Below are positions 1 to 6,066 of a DNA stretch of 9,597 bases, piece by piece (the stretch's first letter is position 1; each line of letters opens with the position of its first letter). The position numbers and the translations under genes were made by a program. Below the pieces are notes generated by a model, which did not search any database, was not told the DNA's origin, and was given only the letters and a program-made list of their open reading frames with translations. The stretch lies in the NCBI GenBank assembly GCA_023301665.1, contig JALZUL010000022.1, positions 1 through 9,597 on the forward strand, given 5' to 3'. This DNA comes from Ascidiaceihabitans sp. (GTDB lineage Bacteria; Pseudomonadota; Alphaproteobacteria; Rhodobacterales; Rhodobacteraceae).

Positions 1-647
1 TTCTTGGGCCACCCGGCGCTGGTAAAGGCACACAAGCACGGATGCTCGAAAAGCAATTTGGCCTGGTTCAACTTTCGACGGGTGACTTGCTTCGTGCAGC
101 GGTTGCAGCCGGAACCCCTGCAGGCCAAGCCGCTGATGCCGTCATGAAAGCTGGCCAATTGGTCAGTGATCAAATCGTCATCGACATCCTGCGCGACCGT
201 ATGGCCGAGGAAGATTGCACAAATGGTGTGATTTTGGACGGCTTTCCGCGCACCGATGTGCAAGCTCAAGCTCTTGATACACTGCTGGCTGAGAACGGGC
301 AGAAAATCAATGCCGCGATCAGCCTAGACGTAGATGATGCGGCCATGGTCGAACGCGTTGCTGGGCGATACACATGTGCCGCCTGCGGCGAAGGTTACCA
401 TGACAGTTTCAAAACGCCTGCTCAGGACGGCGTATGTGACAATTGCGGTGGCACTGAAATGAAGCGGCGCGCAGATGACAATGCTGAGACCGTCAGCGGA
501 CGCCTTGCAGCCTATCATGCACAAACTGCACCGCTGATCAGCTATTACGAGACCCAAGGTGCGCTACAACGTGTTGATGCAATGGGCGAAATCGTCGCGA
601 TCGCCGCGTCTTTGAGCACGATTGTCCTAGGTGTGACTGGGAAATAA
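1..647 (+). CDS. adk: Adenylate kinase, 5' end cut off by the window edge
   Basis: Transfers phosphate between ATP and AMP to give two ADP in the cytoplasm, balancing adenine nucleotide pools. The frame is open from position 3, before the first visible ATG at 42, and the upstream codons spell the P-loop (LGPPGAGKGTQAR). Only the first few residues are therefore missing and the ATG at 42 is internal. Further on are the AMP-binding QLSTGDLLR segment, the DGFPRT motif and a LID domain with two CxxC pairs (CAAC at 366-395 area, then CDNC), the zinc-binding type of LID. RRADDN follows, as in the long form of the family. The protein ends in TAA at 645-647. In Rhodobacteraceae adk normally sits between secY and rpsM; here no rpsM follows, so this may be a second adk or a moved one. 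The family call is very sure. Confidence 0.96.
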   Translation, partial: LGPPGAGKGTQARMLEKQFGLVQLSTGDLLRAAVAAGTPAGQAADAVMKAGQLVSDQIVIDILRDRMAEEDCTNGVILDGFPRTDVQAQALDTLLAENGQKINAAISLDVDDAAMVERVAGRYTCAACGEGYHDSFKTPAQDGVCDNCGGTEMKRRADDNAETVSGRLAAYHAQTAPLISYYETQGALQRVDAMGEIVAIAASLSTIVLGVTGK

Positions 648-659
648 CCCGTTTGCGGG
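648..659 (+). terminator. Small GC hairpin just after adk, possible weak terminator
   Basis: Directly after the adk stop codon, CCCG-TTTG-CGGG can fold into a 4-bp hairpin. An alternative fold, GCGG-GAA-CCGC at 655-665, is followed by TTTT at 666-669, which resembles a minimal intrinsic terminator. Both stems are short, so termination is a guess from position and the T-run. Confidence 0.3.
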
Positions 660-700
660 AACCGCTTTTAGGCTCGCAATGCTGGTCTTAAAGCGGTTTC
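658..700. repeat. Inverted repeat with 9-bp perfect core downstream of adk
   Basis: AACCGCTTT at 660-668 is repeated in inverse orientation as AAAGCGGTT at 690-698, with a 21-base loop. The stem extends outward by a G-T pair (659/699) and a G-C pair (658/700). It lies between the end of adk and the end of a minus-strand remnant. The core has A-rich and T-rich inner flanks, so it could act as a bidirectional terminator. No second copy was noticed in the window. Confidence 0.4.
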
Positions 701-901
701 AGGCCGTGTCTTTCTAACAGCGCAACAATCGTCTGCTTGGCATGTTGGCGTGATCGCCCATCATACCGAGCAGATGCACCAAGCGATTGTGCCCAGTTCC
801 CGCTAAGACCCACCAGTTCTGTATAAGCGCAGAGCCTTGCGCAGGTGGCAATCCACACCATCAAATATGTAGGCCACAAAGCCCCGCTTATGCGCGACCA
901 C

Positions 902-930
902 TTTCCAGTTGGCATCATGCCCCATATACA
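902..930 (+). promoter_or_regulatory. Weak candidate promoter for the otn operon
   Basis: TTTCCA at 902-907 and TATACA at 925-930 are separated by 17 bases, each matching four of six positions of the sigma-70 consensus. They would place the transcript start about 30 bases before the otnK start codon. Position supports it; the sequence match alone is weak. Confidence 0.25.
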
Positions 931-952
931 ACGACTTGATGTTGGCCCGACA

Positions 953-957
953 AAGGA
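953..957 (+). promoter_or_regulatory. Ribosome binding site supporting a TTG start for otnK
   Basis: AAGGA lies nine bases before the TTG at 967-969. Since there is no ATG at the expected N-terminus, this site is the main evidence that translation begins at the TTG. Confidence 0.65.
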
Positions 958-966
958 CATTCCGTT

Positions 967-2190
967 TTGAAAATAGGCGTCATCGCAGATGATTTCACAG
1001 GGGCATCTGACATTGCCCTAACGCTAGCCGAAGCGGGCATGAGCGTTGCTCAATTCATAGGGACACCTCAGAAACCGGCTCAAGCTGCGTTAGACGCCGG
1101 CGTGATTGCTTTAAGAAGCCGGACAGCGCCAGTCGAGATCGCAATTGCGCAATCCAAAGCGGCCTGCGCGTGGCTGTTAGAACAAGGGTGTGCACAGATT
1201 GTTTTTAAAGTGTGTTCGACCTTTGACAGCACGCCCAATGGCAATATCGGTCAGGTTCTAGATGCTTTGGCAGAGCAAATGGACGTGGAAAGCACGATCG
1301 TTTGCCCCGCTTTCCCAGAAAACGGGCGCAGCGTTTATCAGGGGCATCTTTTCGTAAATGATGTTTTGCTCAGTGAAAGCGGCATGCAAGATCATCCGTT
1401 AACCCCGATGAACGACCCCGATCTACGCCGTGTCTTAGCGGCGCAATCCTCGCGTGAGGTCGGGCATATTGCAGCGCAGGTTGTCTCGAAAGGGGCTGAA
1501 TATATTAGCGCGGCCATCCAACAGCACGCCGCGCATTTTATAGTCGATGCGATCCAAGACCAAGACCTGATGACAATCGGCGCTGCGGCCAAGACGGTCC
1601 CCTTGTTGTGTGGCGGGTCGGGCATTGCGCTAGGGCTACCACGTAACTTTGGGGCGACAGCTGCTACACCCAGCTGGAAGGGGGTCCACGGAAAAGGTGT
1701 CGTGCTTTCAGGATCTTGCAGCCGCGCCACCCGCACACAGGTTGCCACCTTTAAAGAAACCGCCCCCTCCTTTGCAATCACAGCACAGGATGCAGTCTTA
1801 GGCATCGCGACAGCCGACAGCATTGCCGATTGGGTTATGGCCCAAACCGGCGACGCATTGGTTTACTCCTCTGCGGATCCAGATATCATCCGCGACGCAC
1901 AAAGACAGTTTGGCCAAGACAAAGCTGCACATGCGATCGAAGCGCTTTTTGCTGAATTGGCGGCAACGCTTGCCGCGCGCGGGATGACCCGCTTGGTGGT
2001 TGCTGGCGGCGAAACATCAGGTAGCGTTGTCTCGGGGCTCGGTGCCACAGAGCTTACGATCGGGCCCCGCTTAACCGCAGGTGTTCCGATGTGTAGGTCA
2101 GGTGACATCGCGCTCGCCCTAAAGTCTGGTAACTTTGGGGGGGCCGATTTCTTTACCCACGCCCTATCCAAGATGGAGGTCTCAACATGA
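967..2190 (+). CDS. otnK: 3-oxo-tetronate 4-kinase (four-carbon acid sugar kinase, OtnK family)
   Basis: Predicted to phosphorylate 3-oxo-tetronates (from threonate or erythronate) with ATP in the cytoplasm, the step before decarboxylation by OtnC. The 407 residues show the family's two-domain plan. The N-terminal acid-binding domain has IADDFTGASDIA (about 6-17), CSTFDSTPNGNIG (83-95) and PAFPENGRSVYQGHLFV (114-130). The C-terminal nucleotide-binding domain has SGSCSRATRTQ (248-258), GGETSG (347-352) and ALKSGNFGGADFF (384-396). Length is near the usual 410-430. The start is TTG with AAGGA nine bases upstream, and MKIGVIADDF is the normal family beginning. Its TGA overlaps the otnC ATG (ATGA), implying translational coupling. 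The family is certain; which stereoisomer it uses cannot be read from the sequence, and no dehydrogenase or isomerase of the pathway is adjacent. Confidence 0.93.
   Translation: MKIGVIADDFTGASDIALTLAEAGMSVAQFIGTPQKPAQAALDAGVIALRSRTAPVEIAIAQSKAACAWLLEQGCAQIVFKVCSTFDSTPNGNIGQVLDALAEQMDVESTIVCPAFPENGRSVYQGHLFVNDVLLSESGMQDHPLTPMNDPDLRRVLAAQSSREVGHIAAQVVSKGAEYISAAIQQHAAHFIVDAIQDQDLMTIGAAAKTVPLLCGGSGIALGLPRNFGATAATPSWKGVHGKGVVLSGSCSRATRTQVATFKETAPSFAITAQDAVLGIATADSIADWVMAQTGDALVYSSADPDIIRDAQRQFGQDKAAHAIEALFAELAATLAARGMTRLVVAGGETSGSVVSGLGATELTIGPRLTAGVPMCRSGDIALALKSGNFGGADFFTHALSKMEVST
2175..2179 (+). promoter_or_regulatory. Strong ribosome binding site for otnC inside the otnK 3' end
   Basis: GGAGG lies seven bases before the otnC ATG at 2187, within the last codons of otnK. 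It fixes the otnC start and means otnC can load ribosomes independently as well as by coupling. Confidence 0.8.
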
Positions 2191-2837
2191 GCGAAGAAAC
2201 ACGCGGCCGCGAAGACATCTGCCGCATCGCGAAATCCATGTTTGATCGCGGTCTAACAGGCGGCTCATCAGGCAATATTTCCCTGCGCCTCTCTGATGGC
2301 AATTTGCTTATGACCCCGACCGGCAGCTCGATGGGCTTCTTGGATCCATCCCAAATCAGCCACCTGACACCTGATCTAGAATTACTGTCGGGTGATCCGC
2401 CTACAAAAGAGATGCCTCTGCATACTGCTTTTTATGACACCCGTGATGCGACGGGGGCTGTGGTCCATCTGCATTCAACCTATTGCGTTGCTTTATCGAT
2501 GTTGCCCGAAATCGACCCAGACAACATGCTGCCAGCGCTGACGCCTTATGCAATTATGAAGCTTGGCAAAGTGAAGCGGCTGCCTTTCTTTTTGCCAGGG
2601 GATGCAGGCATGGGCGAAGCTGTGCGTGCGTTAGCGGGCAAGCGAAGTGCCGTGATCTTGGCAAATCACGGGCCGGTCGTCGCCGGGAAAAATGTTTGGG
2701 ATGCGTCTTACGCCATTGAAGAACTTGAAGAAACGGCAAAGCTGGCGATGCTAACACGTGGGATGCAACCCAGCGTGCTTTCCCCCACTCAAATAGGCAA
2801 TATTGTCGAAAAATTCAACATTCAGTGGGACAGCTAA
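2187..2837 (+). CDS. otnC: 3-oxo-tetronate 4-phosphate decarboxylase (class II aldolase/adducin family)
   Basis: Predicted to decarboxylate 3-oxo-tetronate 4-phosphate, made by OtnK, to dihydroxyacetone phosphate, which enters glycolysis. The 216 residues form a single class II aldolase domain. The phosphate-binding loop is TGGSSGNIS (about 24-32). The likely catalytic acid is Glu75 in TKEMPLH, and the divalent-metal (zinc in characterised relatives) histidines are His94 and His96 in VVHLHSTYC with His161 in ILANHGPVV. The MTPTGSSMG segment (42-50) is typical of the family. The start overlaps the otnK stop and has a GGAGG site. The end overlaps the next gene. Pairing with otnK gives the substrate assignment; taken alone the protein could be called an L-fuculose-phosphate aldolase-like enzyme. 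All metal ligands and the acid are present, so it should be active. Confidence 0.92.
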   Translation: MSEETRGREDICRIAKSMFDRGLTGGSSGNISLRLSDGNLLMTPTGSSMGFLDPSQISHLTPDLELLSGDPPTKEMPLHTAFYDTRDATGAVVHLHSTYCVALSMLPEIDPDNMLPALTPYAIMKLGKVKRLPFFLPGDAGMGEAVRALAGKRSAVILANHGPVVAGKNVWDASYAIEELEETAKLAMLTRGMQPSVLSPTQIGNIVEKFNIQWDS

Positions 2838-2839
2838 AC

Positions 2840-3502
2840 GTGCCAGACCAGTTTCAACGCTACGGTATATTTTACACTCCGACAGGTGATTTGGCGCAAG
2901 CAGGCGCTGCATGGTTGGGATGGGATTTGGCAACAGGACAAGCTGTAGGGTCGCCTGATCAAGCCATCATCAAACGTCCGCAAAAATACGGGTTTCACGG
3001 GACAATCAAGCCGCCCTTCTTCCTTGCTGAGGGCGAAGACATCGCTGGATTAGAGGCCGCGTTTGCAGCGCTATGTCGTGAGCTCTCACCGGTCAGCCTT
3101 GCTGGGCTGGAACCTAAACGCATTGGCAGCTTTGTGGCTTTGGTGCCATCGCAAGACATGCACGATCTGGCAGCATTAGCCGGACGGGTGGTTTCGCAAC
3201 TCGACAAGTTCCGCGCGCCGCCATCTGAGGCTGAGCTGAAAAGACGTAGACAATCGCGCCTATCCCCCGCTCATGAGGCCAATCTGATAAAATGGGGCTA
3301 CCCTTATGTTTTTGATCAATTCAAATTCCACATGACTTTAAGCGGCGTTTTGAAAACCGAACAGATGACCACGGTCTTGGAACAGGCCAACACTGTATTC
3401 CAACCGATCTTGCCTAAACCCTTTGTGATTGATGCACTGTCATTGGTGGGCCAACGCTTTGACGAAAAGTTCGAGCTTATCGCCCGTCACCCACTGGGCT
3501 GA
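2840..3502 (+). CDS. DUF1045 family, 2H-phosphodiesterase-like protein (phosphonate-operon protein family)
   Basis: About 220 residues matching the DUF1045 / 'putative phosphonate metabolism protein' family, whose members often sit beside C-P lyase genes. It has the two short histidine motifs of the 2H phosphodiesterase superfamily: HGT at 53-55 in KYGFHGTIKPPF and HMT at 164-166 in FKFHMTLSG. The N-terminus (RYGIFYTP, then AAWLGWD) is typical of the family. I prefer the GTG at 2840, since it gives the usual short N-terminus and has GGGA nine bases upstream. An earlier in-frame GTG at 2825 would add five residues and overlap otnC by 13 bases. It is evidently co-transcribed with otnK and otnC. 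No phosphonate gene is nearby, so a phosphonate role should not be assumed. The fold suggests hydrolysis or ligation of a cyclic or 2'-5' phosphodiester; the substrate is unknown. Confidence 0.88.
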   Translation: MPDQFQRYGIFYTPTGDLAQAGAAWLGWDLATGQAVGSPDQAIIKRPQKYGFHGTIKPPFFLAEGEDIAGLEAAFAALCRELSPVSLAGLEPKRIGSFVALVPSQDMHDLAALAGRVVSQLDKFRAPPSEAELKRRRQSRLSPAHEANLIKWGYPYVFDQFKFHMTLSGVLKTEQMTTVLEQANTVFQPILPKPFVIDALSLVGQRFDEKFELIARHPLG

Positions 3503-3518
3503 TCCGCGTCAGATGGTG

Positions 3519-4343
3519 TTACACCACTTGCTGCCTGCGCATATTGGACCGCACGAATGCCCCGATAAAGATCACCGTTAAGATCAAAATAATGGTTGGG
3601 GCCGGCGCACTGTCGAGAAAGAAGCTGAGATAGACCCCCAGCACTCCAGAGAACACAGTGACCGCGACCGCAATTGGCAGCATCCGTTTGAATTGATTGG
3701 TAAACAGGAACGCGATGGCTCCAGGGGCAATCAGCAACCCGATAGAAAGAATGATCCCAACCGAAGACAGCGTTGCCACGATAGTCAGGGAAATCATCGC
3801 CAGTAAACCGTAGTGCAACCAGTGCACTGATAACCCCACGGCCTGCGCTTGAATTGGATCAAAGGCGTGCAACAAGAAATCTTGGCGTTTGGCGATAATG
3901 ACCACAGCCACCAAGGCTGCAATGATACCAGCGGTCCAAATGTCATCGCCGCCGACACCAAGCATATTCCCGAATAGAATATGATGCAGGTCCACCCCCG
4001 AAGTGACCTTGGTATATAGAACGAGCCCGAAACCAAACATCCCTGAAAAGACAATGCCCATCACTGTGTCTTGCTTGACGCGGCTGTTGTCTGACAAAAA
4101 GCCCGTGGCCAATGCACAGAACATACCGGCAAAGAATGCCCCAAAGATGAGCGGTGCACCGATGATATGTGCCAGCACCACACCGGGCAGAACCGCATGA
4201 CTGATGGCGTCACCCATCAGCGACCACCCCTTTAGAACCAAGAAACAAGACAACAAGCTTGTCGGCACTGCGATGATCGAAACGATCAAGAAGGCATTGT
4301 TCATAAAGGCAAATTGGAACGGGAGAAGCAGCTCATCCATCAT
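3519..4343 (-). CDS. sitD: Manganese/iron ABC transporter permease, SitD-like
   Basis: Inner-membrane channel subunit of a metal ABC importer of the ABC-3 family. The 274 residues are mostly hydrophobic with about eight membrane segments. The conserved FLVLKGWSLMGDAISHAVLPG stretch (about 34-54) is the family's metal-path region, with Asp45 and His49 the likely metal-handling residues. The cytoplasmic coupling loop HAFDPIQAQAVGL (159-171) should contact SitB. Length is normal. The start ATG overlaps the sitC stop (ATGA), and a second ATG follows immediately, so the start is uncertain by one codon. It is last in the operon and converges on the DUF1045 gene with 16 bp between the stop codons and no clear terminator. 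Mn rather than Zn is inferred from the two-permease layout. Confidence 0.92.
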   Translation of the reverse strand: MMDELLLPFQFAFMNNAFLIVSIIAVPTSLLSCFLVLKGWSLMGDAISHAVLPGVVLAHIIGAPLIFGAFFAGMFCALATGFLSDNSRVKQDTVMGIVFSGMFGFGLVLYTKVTSGVDLHHILFGNMLGVGGDDIWTAGIIAALVAVVIIAKRQDFLLHAFDPIQAQAVGLSVHWLHYGLLAMISLTIVATLSSVGIILSIGLLIAPGAIAFLFTNQFKRMLPIAVAVTVFSGVLGVYLSFFLDSAPAPTIILILTVIFIGAFVRSNMRRQQVV

Positions 4344-5221
4344 GAACGCCCCGCCACTTTGTCCACGTGTGGTTTAAGTGCCTCAGCGGCGCGCCGTCTC
4401 GCAGCTAAATATCCGTGGGTTGGCGCAAAAAAGAAGGCCAGCAAAAAGATCAAAGTTTGCAACGTTACGATTAAACCACCCGTTGCCCCATCCACAAAGA
4501 AGCTTAGGTATGCTCCGACAAAGCTGGTCCCTGCCCCGAGTGCTACGCTCAGCATCAACAGCTTTGGGAAACGATCTGTCAGCAAATAGGCCGTAGCTCC
4601 TGGTGTGACCACCATCGCAATGACCAAGAACGCGCCCACCGTTTGCAATGCCGCGACACAAGAGGCGGACAAAAGCATAAAGAACACGGCTTTCAAAAGA
4701 TCAGGTTTCAATCCGATCGAGCGGGCATGGTTTTCGTCAAAGAATGTGACCATCAGGTCCTTCCACTTGGCCAGTAAAATAGCCAAGGACACAAACCCAA
4801 TGATCGCCAATTGCAAAGTATCGGACGGGGTGATCGCCAAGATATTGCCCATCGTGATTTTCTCGACGCTGACGGACGTGGGTGAGATCGAGACCATAAA
4901 CAGGCCAAGCCCGAAAAATGAGGTAAAGATCAGACCGATTATTGTGTCTTCTTTCAACCCAGAACGTTGGTTCAAAAACAGCATCGCACCCGCGGCTAAC
5001 CCACCCGCTGCGAATGCGCCCAGCGCAAATGGAAGGCCAAGCATGTAAGCCCCCGCAACGCCCGGAACAATAGAGTGGCTCAAGGCATCCCCGATCAAAG
5101 ACCAGCCCTTAAGCATCAGATAAGCTGAAAGAAATGCGCAAACTCCGCCCACAAGGGCGCTCACCCACATCGCGTTGAACATGTAGCCATAGGTAAAGGG
5201 AAGAAGCAGCGTTTCGATCAA
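4340..5221 (-). CDS. sitC: Manganese/iron ABC transporter permease, SitC-like
   Basis: Second channel subunit of the same importer, 293 residues, and a clear paralogue of the next gene: both carry LKGWSL(I/M)GDA(L/I)SH, here at about 37-49, and the coupling loop, here FFDENHARSIGL (160-171). About eight membrane segments are visible. The C-terminal tail (about 270-293: AARRRAAEALKPHVDK) is longer and more basic than in SitD and should lie in the cytoplasm. The start is a TTG at 5221-5219 overlapping the sitB TGA. It is supported by a GGGGG run six bases upstream (5228-5232); the nearest in-frame ATG would cut 13 residues off the N-terminus. SitC and SitD probably form a heterodimer. Confidence 0.92.
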   Translation of the reverse strand: MIETLLLPFTYGYMFNAMWVSALVGGVCAFLSAYLMLKGWSLIGDALSHSIVPGVAGAYMLGLPFALGAFAAGGLAAGAMLFLNQRSGLKEDTIIGLIFTSFFGLGLFMVSISPTSVSVEKITMGNILAITPSDTLQLAIIGFVSLAILLAKWKDLMVTFFDENHARSIGLKPDLLKAVFFMLLSASCVAALQTVGAFLVIAMVVTPGATAYLLTDRFPKLLMLSVALGAGTSFVGAYLSFFVDGATGGLIVTLQTLIFLLAFFFAPTHGYLAARRRAAEALKPHVDKVAGRS

Positions 5222-6066
5222 GGTTTGCCCCCTTTTTCGTCGCCATAAACGACAAAGGGGCGTTCATCATCCGTGATCACGCGGATCGATCGGCTGTCGT
5301 CATCATCATGCAGATCAGATCCACCCAAAACGAAGTGACGCAAAACACCACCAAAGGCCAATTCAAGATTGTCGTGCGTAAAGGTGGTTTCAGTCGGCCC
5401 GTACGCTAGCACAGTCTCTTTGACGAGAACCGTACGGTCACAAAACTCTGGAACCGAACCAAGGTTATGGGTCGACACCAACATCACCCGCCCCTCATCA
5501 CGCATTTCGCGTAACAAAGCGATGATTGCATCCTCGGTTTGTACATCCACACCGGTAAAGGGCTCATCAAGCAAGATAACCTTGCCCTCTTGTGCCAAAG
5601 CTCTAGCAAGAAAGACCCGCTTGCGTTGCCCACCGGACAGCTCGCCAATCTGGCGGTGGCGGAACTCAAGCATATTGACCCGCTCAAGCGCTGTGGTCAC
5701 AGCCGCCTTATCCGCCGCTGTGGCCCGCCGCAGGAACCCCATGTGACCGTAACGGCCCATCATCACAACATCTTCGACGAGGACCGGAAAGCTCCAATCC
5801 ACCTCTTCGGATTGAGGTACATAGGCCACAACATTTTGGCGCAGCGCGTCTTTGACTGGCATCCCAAGCACTGTAATCGCGCCTTTGGCTGCTGGGACAA
5901 ATCCCATGATCGCCTTGAACAGCGTCGACTTTCCAGCCCCGTTCACCCCTACAAGCGCCGTAATCGTGCCCGTCGGTATTTCAAAACTGGCGTCGCGCAA
6001 GGCCGTGTGACCATTGCGATAAGTCACCGTGACGTCATTCGCAACAATGCCAGTTGAGGTACTCAT
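5218..6066 (-). CDS. sitB: Manganese/iron ABC transporter ATP-binding protein, SitB-like
   Basis: Cytoplasmic ATPase that powers the importer. The 282 residues contain Walker A GVNGAGKST (40-48), the Q-loop (YVPQSEEVDW, Gln85), the LSGGQRKR signature (143-150), Walker B VILLDEP (163-169) and the switch histidine in STHNL (His200). All catalytic parts are intact. The VPQ-SEEVDWSFPV wording is typical of the Mn/Zn importer subgroup. The C-terminus runs about 45 residues past the core, with an acidic patch LHDDDDS (252-258) that might sense or buffer metal; that is a guess. The ATG overlaps the sitA stop and the stop overlaps the sitC TTG, so it depends at least partly on coupled translation. 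Confidence 0.95.
   Translation of the reverse strand: MSTSTGIVANDVTVTYRNGHTALRDASFEIPTGTITALVGVNGAGKSTLFKAIMGFVPAAKGAITVLGMPVKDALRQNVVAYVPQSEEVDWSFPVLVEDVVMMGRYGHMGFLRRATAADKAAVTTALERVNMLEFRHRQIGELSGGQRKRVFLARALAQEGKVILLDEPFTGVDVQTEDAIIALLREMRDEGRVMLVSTHNLGSVPEFCDRTVLVKETVLAYGPTETTFTHDNLELAFGGVLRHFVLGGSDLHDDDDSRSIRVITDDERPFVVYGDEKGGKP

Larger units (their letters stand above)
688..958 (-). pseudogene. Possible frameshifted remnant of a small protein gene
   Basis: No intact gene is convincing here, but two minus-strand frames join into one protein-like sequence. From 958 down to about 821 one frame gives residues such as SLYMGHDANWKVVAHKRG followed by FVAYIFDGVDCHLRKALRLY, then reaches TAG at 803-805. 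From about 819 to 688 the frame shifted by one base continues as ELVGLSGNWAQSLGASARYD and GRSRQHAKQTIVALLERHGL, ending in TAA. Dropping one A near 820 fuses them into a coherent chain. The single open frame across 688-960 (90 codons from ATG) has an unlikely composition in its first half, rich in W, S and R. No ribosome binding site is seen before either candidate start. I do not recognise the family. This is inference from how protein-like the two pieces look; the alternative is chance open frames in a spacer. Confidence 0.33.

Noticed and set aside
688..960. A single intact 90-codon minus-strand gene starting at ATG 960
   Set aside because: The first half has an improbable amino-acid composition, no ribosome binding site is seen, and a neighbouring frame reads far better there. 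It is reported as a frameshifted remnant instead.
1392..1823. Long open frame on the minus strand inside otnK
   Set aside because: It lies wholly within a well-supported gene, its translation has no recognisable motif, and it is rich in residues expected from reading a coding strand backwards.
2840..3502. Phosphonate degradation locus, suggested by the DUF1045 family name
   Set aside because: No phn gene lies in the window; the neighbours are otnK and otnC, so the family name should not set the function.
3503..3518. Bidirectional terminator between the convergent DUF1045 and sitD genes
   Set aside because: Only 16 bp are available and no stem with a T-run is present; the transcripts probably overlap.
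4605..5048. Open frame of 147 codons on the plus strand inside sitC
   Set aside because: Antisense to an unambiguous permease; the predicted peptide is the polar mirror of a membrane protein, with no binding site.
5539..6057. Open frame of 172 codons on the plus strand inside sitB
   Set aside because: Antisense to an ABC ATPase with all motifs intact; the peptide resembles no domain.
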